Of a stretch of 64,000 bases of DNA, positions 48,398 through 56,914 are shown one piece after another (positions within the stretch are counted from its first letter, which is position 1; each line of letters opens with the position of its first letter). The position numbers and the translations under genes were made by a program. Source of the stretch: Solimonas sp041659605 (GTDB lineage: Bacteria; Pseudomonadota; Gammaproteobacteria; Nevskiales; Nevskiaceae); contig JBAZXW010000003.1 of assembly GCA_041659605.1 (NCBI GenBank), positions 124,001-188,000 of the forward strand, given 5' to 3'. The notes beneath the pieces are model-generated. The model was not told where the DNA came from. It saw only the letters and a program-made list of their open reading frames with translations, and ran no database searches.

Positions 48398-48682
48398 TCA
48401 GGTGGTGCGCCGCTCCGCGACCAGCGCCGTCAGGCTGCGCAGGGACGCGAACGCCTGCTTGACCGTCTCGTCCTCGGAGCGCAGCTCGACACCGTAGCGC
48501 TGCTTGATCGCCAGCGCCATTTCCAGCGCGTCGATCGAATCCAGACCCCAACCGGTCTTGTCGGCGCCGAACAGCGGTGCCGCCGGATCGACGCCGGTGG
48601 CGCTGATGTGTTCCAGGCTCAGTGCCGATACCAGCAGGTCCGCCATTTCGCGCTCTGCGGCGCTCTGTACCGTGGCCGTCAT
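48398..48682 (-). CDS. Acyl carrier protein (first)
   Basis: 94 aa. Carries the growing polyene on a phosphopantetheine arm at Ser49 in GLDSIDALE. The flanking IKQRYGV and LRSLTALV are typical ACP helices. It is the first gene of the leftward half and likely corresponds to XanC. ATG 48682 follows GGGGATT; an ATG eight codons upstream (48706) is the alternative start. Paired with a second ACP at 50919. Confidence 0.9.
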   Translation of the reverse strand: MTATVQSAAEREMADLLVSALSLEHISATGVDPAAPLFGADKTGWGLDSIDALEMALAIKQRYGVELRSEDETVKQAFASLRSLTALVAERRTT

Positions 48683-48717
48683 GTGAATCCCCAAGTTTCC
48701 GTTCATGGCTGCCCCCG

Positions 48718-48723
48718 TATAAT
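48718..48723 (+). promoter_or_regulatory. Candidate -10 box in the divergent pigment promoter region
   Basis: A perfect TATAAT lies in the ~260-base region between the first ACP and the chorismatase start, reading towards the chorismatase. No convincing -35 box is seen 16-18 bases upstream. The reverse-strand ATTATAC at the same site could serve the leftward genes. Both gene sets probably start here. Confidence 0.35.
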
Positions 48724-48940
48724 GAAACGATGAGTATCGCCGCCGGCCAGGTACGTTCGGCATTCCGAACGCGCCAAGGCCCGGCACAGGCGAAACGGGA
48801 GGGATGAACCCGGCTGATTTGGCCGGCTGATTCTGCGCCTCTTGAGTGAGCCGCAGTCCCGCTTTGATCGAGCCGAGTTCCTTAGTGAATCATCATACAC
48901 CGGCCGCCGCGGCATCGTCCGGCGACCAACGACCATACGC

Positions 48941-50017
48941 ATGCGCGGGCCGGGGCCCGCAATCACCGTGATGGCCACCACGATCTTCAACAGCCGCTCG
49001 TTCCGCGGCGAGTACATTGCCGATACTGGCACCGCTGCCGGCGAGCCGCCGGAGGGCCTGCTCGGCCGCGTCGAATTCGCACTCGGCGCGCGCCGGCCGG
49101 ACGACCCGCGGCAGGTGCTCGTCGCGCTCGAATCGCTCGATCAGCCGCGCTGGATCGAGCAGTGGATCAGCGCACTGCCGGTGCAGTACGGCCGCGACAA
49201 CGGTTTCGGCTACAGCCACAACGGCGAAGTGCTGTTCGGCAACATCTACCTGCCCGAATCGGAACTGGTGGACTTCGAGCGCGCCACGCTCAAGCTGTAT
49301 GTCCACATCGAGCAGCTGTTGCAGCAGCTGGGTTATCCGTATTGCCTGCGCATGTGGAACTTCCTGGCCGGCATCAATGCCGGCGAGGACGACCACGAGC
49401 GCTACCGTCAGTTCAGCGCCGGCCGCAGCCGCGCGCTGGCGCTCAAGCCGGATTTCGAGCGACGCCTGCCCGCCGCCACCGCGATCGGCATGGCCGAACC
49501 CGGCATGGTCGTCTACTTCCTCGCCGGCAAGCGGCCCGGACAGCCGGTGGAGAACCCCCGCCAGGTCAGCGCCTACCGCTATCCGCGCCAGTACGGTCCG
49601 CGCAGCCCGAGCTTTTCGCGGGCGACGCTGATCGGTTCGGGCGCGGCGTCCCACCTGCTGGTCTCGGGCACGGCCAGCGTCGTCGGCCACGAGAGCGTTC
49701 ATCTCGGCGACCCGATCCGGCAGCTGGACGAGACGCTGCTGAATTTCGACGCGCTGCTCGACAACACGCTCGCCACGCATTTCGCCGGGCTGCCGCGCAG
49801 CGCGGCGCGGCCGGAGTCGATGAAGCTGTATGTCCGCGATGCCGGCCTGATGGAGGTGTTGCGACCGCACCTGGCGCGTGTGCGAGGCGCGGGCGGCGGA
49901 GGCGGTGCGGGCGGCGCGCCGCTGCTGTGCCTGCACGGCGACATCTGCCGCAGCGACCTGATCCTGGAGGCGGAGGCGGTGTTCCGGATCGACGCCGCCC
50001 TCCCCGATACGCCATGA
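48941..50017 (+). CDS. xanB2: Chorismatase, probable 3-hydroxybenzoate synthase (XanB2 type)
   Basis: 358 aa from the ATG at 48941. Splits chorismate to hydroxybenzoate and pyruvate and gives the pigment starter; in Xanthomonas XanB2 also supplies 4-hydroxybenzoate for ubiquinone. Family features: WISALPVQYG..NGFGYSHNGEVLFG, YCLRMWNFLAGINAG, TASVVGHESVHLGD, and LCLHGDICRSDLILEAEAVF at the end. There a Cys sits seven residues before the catalytic Glu, as I recall for 3-hydroxybenzoate-forming members. Start uncertain: ATG 48971 or TTG 48842 also keep the core. Confidence 0.87.
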   Translation: MRGPGPAITVMATTIFNSRSFRGEYIADTGTAAGEPPEGLLGRVEFALGARRPDDPRQVLVALESLDQPRWIEQWISALPVQYGRDNGFGYSHNGEVLFGNIYLPESELVDFERATLKLYVHIEQLLQQLGYPYCLRMWNFLAGINAGEDDHERYRQFSAGRSRALALKPDFERRLPAATAIGMAEPGMVVYFLAGKRPGQPVENPRQVSAYRYPRQYGPRSPSFSRATLIGSGAASHLLVSGTASVVGHESVHLGDPIRQLDETLLNFDALLDNTLATHFAGLPRSAARPESMKLYVRDAGLMEVLRPHLARVRGAGGGGGAGGAPLLCLHGDICRSDLILEAEAVFRIDAALPDTP

Positions 50018-50871
50018 ACCCGCCGCCGCGCCAACGATCTTCCTTGCTCAGAACGATCGATCGACGCTGGCGGCAGTTCGCGACCGGGTTCTGTTTTGCG
50101 GTGTTCGGCATCGCCGGCATCGTCTTCGGGCTGACCATATTTCCCGTGGCCTGCCTGACCACGCGCGATCCGGCCACCGCCAAACGGCGCGCGCAGTGGA
50201 TCGTGTCGCGCTGGTTCCACACCTTTTCGCGCCTGATGCGCCGGGTCGGCGTGATTTCCTGGGAGATCCACGGCGCCGACAAGCTGCGCCGGCGCGGCCA
50301 GCTGATCGTCGCCAACCATCCGACGCTGATCGACGTCGTGCTGCTGATCGGTTACATCCCCGAGGTCGACTGCATCGTCAAGGAAGCGCTGTTCAAGAAT
50401 CCCTTCACCCGTTTCCCGATCACCTGGGCGGGCTATATCAGCAACAGCTCCGGCAGCGGCGCGCCGCCGACGCAGCTGGTCGACGACTGCGCGGCGACAC
50501 TCAAGACCGGCAATTCCCTGATGATCTTTCCGGAAGGCACGCGCACGGTGCCCGGCCAGCCGATCCACATCCCGCATGGCACCGCCCGCATCGCCCTCGA
50601 GGCCGGCGTGCCGGTGCTGCCGGTGACGATCCGCTGCGAGCCGATCATGCTCAGCAAGCACGTGCCCTGGCACCAGGTGCCGGAGCGGCCCGGGCACTAC
50701 CGTATCGACGTCGGCGAACCCTGCGACGTCACCCATTACCTGCGCGAGGCGCCGAACACCGCGATCGCCGCCCGGCGCCTGTCACAGGACTGGGTGCGGT
50801 ATTTCGAGCAGCGCCGCGGGGAAACCCCCAGGAGTGTCGCCGCCGCCGTGCCTGCCGCGCCCCCGGCGTGA
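50014..50871 (+). CDS. 1-acyl-sn-glycerol-3-phosphate acyltransferase-like protein
   Basis: 285 aa. One N-terminal membrane helix (about 25-47), motif I NHPTLIDVV (NHx4D), then FPEGTR and the later proline-rich VPVLPVTIRCEP. Second acyltransferase of the pigment locus, probably used to build the lipid carrier of the polyene. Starts by an ATGA overlap with the chorismatase stop. 47 bases before the second ACP. Confidence 0.88.
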   Translation: MNPPPRQRSSLLRTIDRRWRQFATGFCFAVFGIAGIVFGLTIFPVACLTTRDPATAKRRAQWIVSRWFHTFSRLMRRVGVISWEIHGADKLRRRGQLIVANHPTLIDVVLLIGYIPEVDCIVKEALFKNPFTRFPITWAGYISNSSGSGAPPTQLVDDCAATLKTGNSLMIFPEGTRTVPGQPIHIPHGTARIALEAGVPVLPVTIRCEPIMLSKHVPWHQVPERPGHYRIDVGEPCDVTHYLREAPNTAIAARRLSQDWVRYFEQRRGETPRSVAAAVPAAPPA

Positions 50872-50918
50872 CACAATATCGGCCGCGTCCGTTTCCTTAA
50901 ATCAAAGCCCACAAGGCC

Positions 50919-51176
50919 ATGTCCACGCCAAGCAAAGAAGAGATCTTCGAGCGCGTCAAATCGCTGCTGGTCGAGTTGTTCGAGGTCGACCCGGCCAAGG
51001 TCAGCCTGGAAGCGCAGCTGTACCAGGATCTGGAAGTCGACAGCATCGACGCCATCGACCTGATCCTGCAGCTCAAGGACTACACCGGCAAGAAGGTGCG
51101 GCCGGAGGACTTCAAGCACGTGCGCAGCGTCGGCGACGTCGTCGAAGCGGTGCAGGCCCTGTTCGCGGCGTCCTGA
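50919..51176 (+). CDS. Acyl carrier protein (second)
   Basis: 85 aa. Phosphopantetheine Ser42 in LEVDSIDAIDL, with the usual helix I (IFERVKSLLVELFEVD) and loop. More typical in sequence than the first ACP. Two ACPs are the rule in aryl polyene loci, one for starter and one for extension, but which does which cannot be read here. Confidence 0.93.
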   Translation: MSTPSKEEIFERVKSLLVELFEVDPAKVSLEAQLYQDLEVDSIDAIDLILQLKDYTGKKVRPEDFKHVRSVGDVVEAVQALFAAS

Positions 51177-51207
51177 TCCTTCCGACCGATTCCGGCACGC
51201 GACGCGG

Positions 51208-51558
51208 ATGCTCTCCGAACTCCAGCCCCAGGCCGTCGTCCGCGACGGTGCCCGCGTCGACCTGCAGATCCGCATCGATCCGGCGCTCGACGTGCTGCCG
51301 GACCATTTCCCCGGCTACCCGATGCTGCCCGGCGTGGTGCAGCTCGGCTGGGCGGTGCGCGCAGCGCAGCGGGAATACGGCGTGTCCGGCGAGCTGGCGC
51401 GCGTGAGCGCGCTCAAGTTCATGCAGCCGCTGCGCCCCGGCAGGCAACTGACCCTGCGACTGGAGAAACTCGGCGCGCAGGATGTCGCCTTCGCCTACAT
51501 CGCCGGCGAGACCGTGCAATCGTCGGGCCGCCTGCGTTTCAACGCGTCGGCGGCCTGA
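51208..51558 (+). CDS. FabZ-like hotdog dehydratase
   Basis: 116 aa. The signature DHFPGYPMLPGVVQLGWAV and the trailing ALKFMQPLRPG define the fold. Related to the protein at 46140 and the same small size. Dehydration of 3-hydroxyacyl-ACP is the expected job; which of the four hotdog proteins is catalytic and which structural is open. Follows the ACP after 31 bases. Confidence 0.84.
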   Translation: MLSELQPQAVVRDGARVDLQIRIDPALDVLPDHFPGYPMLPGVVQLGWAVRAAQREYGVSGELARVSALKFMQPLRPGRQLTLRLEKLGAQDVAFAYIAGETVQSSGRLRFNASAA

Positions 51559-51587
51559 AGCCGGCGCCGCAGACCCCACCGCAGACC

Positions 51588-52352
51588 TTGTTCAAGCCTT
51601 GCATCGTCGTTCCGGTGTTCGATCACGAAGGCGCGATCGCGGGCACGGTCGCGTCGCTGGCGCCGCACGGCCTGCCCGCGTTCCTGGTCGATGACGGCAG
51701 CCACGCGCCCTGCGCGCAAGCGCTGGACCGGCTTGCAGCGGAACACCATGACTGGGTATGCCTGGTGCGCCTGACGCCCAACCAAGGCAAGGGCGCCGCG
51801 GTGATGGCCGGCTTCGAAGCCGCGGCGGCGGCCGGCTTCAGTCACGCGGTGCAGATCGACGCCGACGGCCAGCATGACGCCACCGACATTCCGCACCTGC
51901 TCGGACTCGCGCGCGCGCATCCGCAGGCCCTGGTTACGGGCGTGCCGGAGTATGACGCCAGCGTGCCGCGCTCGCGTCTCTACGGCCGCTACGTGACCCA
52001 CGTCTGGGTGTGGATCAACACCTTGTCGCTGCACATCCGCGATTCGATGCTCGGCTTCCGCGTCTATCCGCTCGCCGCCGCGCTGCAGGTCTGGCGCACG
52101 CAGGCCGTCGGCCGGCGCATGGACTTCGACACCGAAATCATGGTGCGCATGTACTGGGACGGCACCGACGTGATCTCGATGCCGACGCGCGTGACCTATC
52201 CGGCCGACGGCGTCTCGCACTTCGACGTGCTGCGCGACAACATTCGCATCTCGCGCATGCACGCGCGCCTGTTCGTCGGCATGTTGTGGCGCCTGCCGCG
52301 CCTGCTGTTGCGCAAGCTCGGCGCGCGTGCCGCGCTGGAGTCGCGCCCGTGA
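51588..52352 (+). CDS. Family 2 glycosyltransferase
   Basis: 254 aa. GT-A fold: CIVVPVFDHEGAIAGTVASL at the start, GKGAAVMAGFEAA, and the metal-binding DADGQHD. No membrane helices at the C-terminus (ends ARAALESRP), so it is probably cytoplasmic or peripheral. Likely adds a sugar to the pigment or its lipid carrier. Start codon is TTG at 51588; a CTG eleven codons upstream is possible. The stop overlaps the thioesterase start (GTGA). Confidence 0.87.
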   Translation: MFKPCIVVPVFDHEGAIAGTVASLAPHGLPAFLVDDGSHAPCAQALDRLAAEHHDWVCLVRLTPNQGKGAAVMAGFEAAAAAGFSHAVQIDADGQHDATDIPHLLGLARAHPQALVTGVPEYDASVPRSRLYGRYVTHVWVWINTLSLHIRDSMLGFRVYPLAAALQVWRTQAVGRRMDFDTEIMVRMYWDGTDVISMPTRVTYPADGVSHFDVLRDNIRISRMHARLFVGMLWRLPRLLLRKLGARAALESRP

Positions 52353-52765
52353 CTCGCCTGCCGCACTCGGAAGTGCCGCTGACCGTGCAGTTCCACGACT
52401 GCGATCCGCTCGGCGTGGTCTGGCACGGCCACTACGCGCGCTACTTCGAGCACGCGCGCAGCGCGCTGATGGACGCCATCGACTACGGCTACGAACAGAT
52501 GCGCGACTCGGGCTATGCCTGGCCGGTGATCGATCTGCACGTGCGTTACATCAAGGCCATCCGCCTCGGCCAGAAGCTGCGCGTGTGCGCGGCGCTGCAG
52601 GAATGGGAACACCGCCTCAAGATCGCCTACGAAGTCCGCGACGCCGGCAACGACGACAAGCTCGCCCGCGGCCATACCATCCAGGTCGCGGTGACGGTCC
52701 CGGACTTCGAGATGCAGCTGGTCTCGCCCGAAGTCCTCGCGCACAAGCTGGGGCTGAAACCGTGA
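52349..52765 (+). CDS. Acyl-CoA/ACP thioesterase (4HBT hotdog)
   Basis: 138 aa. The N-terminal HDCDPLGVVWHGHYARYFEHAR contains the catalytic Asp of the 4-hydroxybenzoyl-CoA thioesterase family. Starts with GTG at 52349 overlapping the GT2 stop. Expected to release acyl chains or to edit stalled intermediates on ACP. Confidence 0.9.
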   Translation: MTRLPHSEVPLTVQFHDCDPLGVVWHGHYARYFEHARSALMDAIDYGYEQMRDSGYAWPVIDLHVRYIKAIRLGQKLRVCAALQEWEHRLKIAYEVRDAGNDDKLARGHTIQVAVTVPDFEMQLVSPEVLAHKLGLKP

Positions 52766-53403
52766 TGCGCCCCCTGCTGTTGCTCCTCGCGCTGCTGTGG
52801 CTGCCGCCGGCCGCCGCCAACGTGTTCGAGCACCCGGTCGACCCCGCCGCACTCGCGCGCGTGCTGGCGCCGGCCACCGCCGGACTCAAGGACGCGCAAA
52901 GCCTGCGCGGGCGCTACCGCCAGACCAAGCAGCTGGCCGAGTTGCCGCGCCCGTTGATCGCCGAAGGCGACTTCTTGTTCGCGCGCACGCTGGGCATCGC
53001 CTGGCGCACGCAGACGCCGTTTGCCGCCGAGCTGCTGATCACGCCGGACGCGCTGATCCAGCGCAACGGCGACGAGGAGCAGCGCATCGACGCGGCAAGC
53101 CAGCCTGCGGTGCGCGCGATCGCGGAAGTGTTCTTCGCCGTGTTCACGCTCGACTTCAACACCCTGACGACGGTGTTCCGGCCCTACGCCGAGCCGCTGG
53201 CGGGCGAACAATGGGTTCTGGGCCTGCGGCCGCTGCAGCCGCTCGGCTCGATCGAGGAGATCGAGATTCGCGGCGGCACGCTGGTCGCACAGGTCGTGTT
53301 GCGCGAACGCGGCGGCGACCTGACGCGGATCGAGCTCTACGAGGCCCAGTCCTCCGCCGCGGCGCTGGCGGACACCGATCGCGCACGCTTCGGACCGCGC
53401 TGA
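52765..53403 (+). CDS. LolA-like periplasmic lipid carrier
   Basis: 212 aa with a signal peptide (MRPLLLLLALLWLPPAAA). The rest resembles the LolA half-barrel: SLRGRYRQTKQLAELPRPLIAEGDFLFARTLGIAWRT and later VFRPYAEPLAGEQWVLGLRPLQ. Likely transfers the polyene lipid across the periplasm, working with the MMPL exporter directly downstream. The ATG at 52765 lies three bases after an alternative GTG; both are coupled to the thioesterase stop. Confidence 0.85.
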   Translation: MRPLLLLLALLWLPPAAANVFEHPVDPAALARVLAPATAGLKDAQSLRGRYRQTKQLAELPRPLIAEGDFLFARTLGIAWRTQTPFAAELLITPDALIQRNGDEEQRIDAASQPAVRAIAEVFFAVFTLDFNTLTTVFRPYAEPLAGEQWVLGLRPLQPLGSIEEIEIRGGTLVAQVVLRERGGDLTRIELYEAQSSAAALADTDRARFGPR

Positions 53404-53406
53404 ATC

Positions 53407-55749
53407 ATGTCGCTGCGTCTGCGGTTCGGCATCTGGCTGGCGCTCGTCGGCGCGCTGGCGGCGGTGTTCTTCCTGCAGGTGCGCCCCCATCTGCGCATCG
53501 AATCCGACATCACCGCGATGCTGCCGCAGACCGCGCCGGACGCCGTGGTCGCGCAGGCGCTGGAGCGCTTCGGCGTGGCCGCCGGACGCCGCAGCGCGTT
53601 CCTGGTGGAGGCAGCGGACTTCCGCGCCGCGCGCACGGCGGGCGCCGCGTTCGCGCAGGCGCTTGCGCAGAGCAGCGCGTTCGAATCGGTGGAGTTCGAG
53701 CGCCAGACCGATCTGGCCGCCGCGGACGCCTTGTTCGGCCCCGTTCGCCATGGGCTGCTCTCGGCACACGACCGTGATCTGCTGCTGCGCGGCCAGTCGG
53801 CACCGCTGGAGCAGGCCGCGCTGCGCGGCCTGTACACGCCCGGCGGCCTGTTGCGCGTGCGTCCGTTCGCGGAGGATCCGTTCAACTTCTACGGCAATTA
53901 TCTTGCCGGCCTGACCCAGGCCGAGGGCCCGCTGGCGCTGCGCGAAGGCGTGCTGGCGGTGCAGGGCAAGGGCGATGCCGCGGTGCTGGTCACCGCGACC
54001 CTGCGCGACAGCCCGTTCGCACTGGGACCGCAGCAGGCCGCCGCCGCCGCCTTGGAGGCCGCCGCGCAGGCGATGAACGCCGCGATCCCGTCGGCGCGCG
54101 TGACACCGTCCGGCGTGCTCGGCCACGCCATCGCCAACACCGAGCGCGCGACGCGCGAGATCAGCCTGTTCGGCAGCCTGTCGCTGCTCGGCGTCGCCGC
54201 CGTGTTCCTGTACTGCTTCCGCTCGCTGCGCCCGCTGCTGCTGGTGACGGTCGCGCTCGGCCTCTCCACGCTCGCGCCGATCGTCGCCGTGCACTTGCTG
54301 TTCGGGCAGATTCACCTGCTGGCGCTGGTGTTCGGATCGAGCCTGATCGGCGTCGCCGTCGACTACGCGATCCACTTCTTCTCCGACCAGTTCCGCGATC
54401 CGCAGCACTGGGACGGCGCCGCGGCCTACGCGCACGTCCGTCCGGCGATCCTGATTGGCATGGGCACGACGGCGCTGGGCTACCTGGCCTTCCTGCTGCC
54501 GCCGTTTCCCGGCCTGCGGCAGATGGCGGTGTTCTCGGTCGCCGGTTTGGTCGCCGCCGGCGTCACCGTGCTGCTCGCGTTTCCGCTGTTCGCCGGGCGC
54601 GGCGGGCGCGCCATGCCGCCGGCGCTGGGCGCCTCGATCATGGCTCTCGCGCGCATGCGCCGGCCCGCGGATCGGGTCCTGCGTCCGTTGCTGATCGTCG
54701 CCGTGCTCGCCATCGGTTTCGGCCTGTGGCGCGTGGTGTGGATCGACGATGTGCGCGCACTGCAGTCGTCGACACCGGCCTTGCTCGCGCAGGAGGCGCA
54801 CGTGCGCGAACGGCTCGGCGGCGGCATGGATACGCGCTTCTTCCTGATCGAAGGCGCCGATGCCGAAACGCTGCTGCGCCGCGAAGAGGCGCTGCGCGCG
54901 CGGCTCGATGCGCTGACCGGCAGCGGCACGCTCGGCGGCTATCTGGCCTTGTCGCGCGTCGTGCCCTCGGCCGAGCGGCAGGCACAGAACCGTCAGCTGC
55001 TGGCCGGGCCGGTGTACGGCGAGCTGGGCGCGCTGCCGCGGCTGATGGCGCAGGTCGGCTTCGCCGACGAGGTCGTCGCCCGCCAGCGCGCCGAGTTCGA
55101 CGCGGGCGCAGGACGGCATCTGGACCTGCAAGCCTGGCTCGCGAGCCCGGTGTCGGCGCCCTACCGCAGCCTGTGGCTTGGCGACACCGGTCGCGGCGTC
55201 GCCGCCGCCGTGGCGCTCAACGGCATTGGCGATGTCGGCGCGCTGCGCGTCGCGGCCGAAGGTCTGGACGGCGTGCGCCTGATCGACCGCGTTGCCGACA
55301 TCTCGACCGTGCTGGCTCATTACCGCCGCATGGCGCTGCTCGGGCTGGGTGGCGCGCTGCTCGCAATCGCCGCGGTGCTGGCGCTGCGCTACGACCTGCG
55401 CCAGACCCTGCACCAGCTGATCGCGCCGGTCGGCGGCTGTCTGCTGACGCTGGCGGTGCACGGCTGGTTCGGCATCCCCGCGAATCTGTTCACCGTGCTT
55501 GCGCTGCTGCTGGTGCTGGGCCTGGGCGTCGACTACGGCGTGTTCCTGCGCGAAGGCGGCGCGCTGCGGCCGATCCCGATGCTGGCGATCTCGGTCGCGG
55601 CGCTGACGACGCTGCTGGCCTTTGGCATGCTGTCCGCATCCGCCACGCCCTTCATCCGCAGCCTCGGACTGGCGGTGCTGATCGGCGTCGCGTCGACCTG
55701 GCTGCTGGCGATCCTCGCCAGCGCGCCGCGAGCGGGGGCGACGGCATGA
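53407..55749 (+). CDS. MMPL/RND-family exporter
   Basis: 780 aa, two repeats of a membrane helix, large periplasmic loop and five-helix bundle, as in RND/MMPL lipid exporters. The first helix is residues 5-25. The helix bundles hold SLIGVAVDYAIHFFSD and VLGLGVDYGVFLREGG, with the proton-relay Asp-Tyr pair in each (VDYAI, VDYGV). Exports the aryl polyene lipid from the inner membrane, by inference from the locus. Starts three bases after the LolA stop. Confidence 0.92.
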   Translation: MSLRLRFGIWLALVGALAAVFFLQVRPHLRIESDITAMLPQTAPDAVVAQALERFGVAAGRRSAFLVEAADFRAARTAGAAFAQALAQSSAFESVEFERQTDLAAADALFGPVRHGLLSAHDRDLLLRGQSAPLEQAALRGLYTPGGLLRVRPFAEDPFNFYGNYLAGLTQAEGPLALREGVLAVQGKGDAAVLVTATLRDSPFALGPQQAAAAALEAAAQAMNAAIPSARVTPSGVLGHAIANTERATREISLFGSLSLLGVAAVFLYCFRSLRPLLLVTVALGLSTLAPIVAVHLLFGQIHLLALVFGSSLIGVAVDYAIHFFSDQFRDPQHWDGAAAYAHVRPAILIGMGTTALGYLAFLLPPFPGLRQMAVFSVAGLVAAGVTVLLAFPLFAGRGGRAMPPALGASIMALARMRRPADRVLRPLLIVAVLAIGFGLWRVVWIDDVRALQSSTPALLAQEAHVRERLGGGMDTRFFLIEGADAETLLRREEALRARLDALTGSGTLGGYLALSRVVPSAERQAQNRQLLAGPVYGELGALPRLMAQVGFADEVVARQRAEFDAGAGRHLDLQAWLASPVSAPYRSLWLGDTGRGVAAAVALNGIGDVGALRVAAEGLDGVRLIDRVADISTVLAHYRRMALLGLGGALLAIAAVLALRYDLRQTLHQLIAPVGGCLLTLAVHGWFGIPANLFTVLALLLVLGLGVDYGVFLREGGALRPIPMLAISVAALTTLLAFGMLSASATPFIRSLGLAVLIGVASTWLLAILASAPRAGATA

Positions 55750-56435
55750 TTACGAGCTGCACCGGTGTTACTCCCTCTCCCCACGAAAGTGGGGAGAGGG
55801 CTGGGGTGAGGGGCGCGGGCGTGTCCGCGCTGCGCGCGGCCCTCACCCCAACCCTCTCCCGCATGCGGGAGAGGGGGGAATTCCTTTATATCGCCGCCGC
55901 ACTGCTGTCCGCCTGCGCGGCCGTGCCGCCGGCGTCGGACGCGAACCGCAGCTACCTGCCGATCCTGCCGCCGGCAAGCCTCAACGCCGAGCGCAGCGCC
56001 GAGCAGGTGCTGCACGCCGCCTATGGCGAACGGGAGGCCACGCTGCACTGCATCGTCGACGTGAGCGCCGAGCGCCTGCGCGTGATCGGTCTGACCGCGC
56101 TGGGCCAGCGCGTGTTCACGCTGACGCAGGACGCCAGCGGCGTGCGCGTCGAGCGCTCGCCGTTCGCACCCGGCGAGTTGCAGCCGCAGGACATCCTTGC
56201 CGACATCCAGCTCGCCTACTGGCCGCTGGCGACGCTGCAGGCCGTGCTGCCGCCGGATACGCGACTGACCGAGCCGCGCCCCGGCCTGCGCCGGCTGTTC
56301 CGTGACAAGCGCCTGGCCGCCGAGGTGCACTACGCTGCGGAAGATCCGTGGAACGGCCGCCTGTGGCTGGTCAACCTCGAACGCGGCTACGGCCTCGACA
56401 TCACGTCCCGCACGCTGCCCGAAGTCCCGCCGTGA
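55746..56435 (+). CDS. DUF3261 lipoprotein with repeat inserted in its signal peptide
   Basis: 229 aa from the ATG overlapping the exporter stop (ATGA). The mature part begins at FLYIAAALLSACAAVPPASD, a signal peptide with lipobox LLSAC, and continues with HCIVDVSAERLRVIGLTALGQRVFTL, typical for DUF3261. Residues 9-44 are encoded by a palindromic repeat (55773-55878), which keeps the frame. Translation could also begin at an ATG inside the repeat (55863, MRERGEFLYIAAALL), giving a normal-length signal peptide. Putative outer-membrane acceptor for the exported pigment. Confidence 0.8.
   Translation: MITSCTGVTPSPHESGERAGVRGAGVSALRAALTPTLSRMRERGEFLYIAAALLSACAAVPPASDANRSYLPILPPASLNAERSAEQVLHAAYGEREATLHCIVDVSAERLRVIGLTALGQRVFTLTQDASGVRVERSPFAPGELQPQDILADIQLAYWPLATLQAVLPPDTRLTEPRPGLRRLFRDKRLAAEVHYAAEDPWNGRLWLVNLERGYGLDITSRTLPEVPP
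55773..55878. repeat. Nested palindromic repeat inside the DUF3261 coding region
   Basis: CCCTCTCCCC (55773) pairs with GGGGAGAGGG (55791-55800). CCCTCTCCC (55852) pairs with GGGAGAGGG (55867-55875). GGGGTGAGGG and CCCTCACCCC between them also pair. This is a frequent interspersed element in gamma- and betaproteobacteria, normally intergenic. Here it lies a few codons after the start of the lipoprotein gene. Confidence 0.85.
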
Positions 56436-56914
56436 AACCGCCCCGGAAACCGAGCCTCCCGCGCCCTGGCGCGCTGCTGCCGCATGGCCCCGGCATGACG
56501 CTGCTCGACGAAGTCCTGCAACTCGACGACGAGGGCGCGACCTGCCTTGTGCGCATCCACCCGCAGGCGCGCTTCTTCGAACCCGGCCGCGGCGTACCGA
56601 ACTGGGTCGGCATCGAGTACATGGCGCAGGCCATCGGCGTACATGCCGGACACCTGCGCACGCAGCTCGGCCTGTCTGTCGAAATCGGACTGCTGCTGGG
56701 CACCCGCGCCTACGACTGCAACCACGCCTGGTTCCGCGACGGCGAGCGCGTGCAGGTGCGCGTCGAGCTCTTGGTGCGCGACGGTGAAGGCGTCGGCGCC
56801 TACGACTGCAAACTCGGCGACGGCCGCGAGGTCTGGTCGCAGGCACAGATCAAGGCCTATCAACCGGACCATATCCGCGCGTTTCTGGACGGAATCTACG
56901 GAGAAAAACTGTGA
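56432..56914 (+). CDS. Hotdog dehydratase-like protein (ApeP type)
   Basis: 160 aa. Same general type as the protein at 41544: LLPHGPGMTLLDEVLQLDDEG, VGIEYMAQAIGVHAG, SQAQIKAYQPDHIRAFLDG. GTG start at 56432 overlaps the previous stop; the stop overlaps the fabG start at 56911. Expected in the dehydration or chain-shaping steps of polyene extension. Confidence 0.8.
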   Translation: MKPPRKPSLPRPGALLPHGPGMTLLDEVLQLDDEGATCLVRIHPQARFFEPGRGVPNWVGIEYMAQAIGVHAGHLRTQLGLSVEIGLLLGTRAYDCNHAWFRDGERVQVRVELLVRDGEGVGAYDCKLGDGREVWSQAQIKAYQPDHIRAFLDGIYGEKL

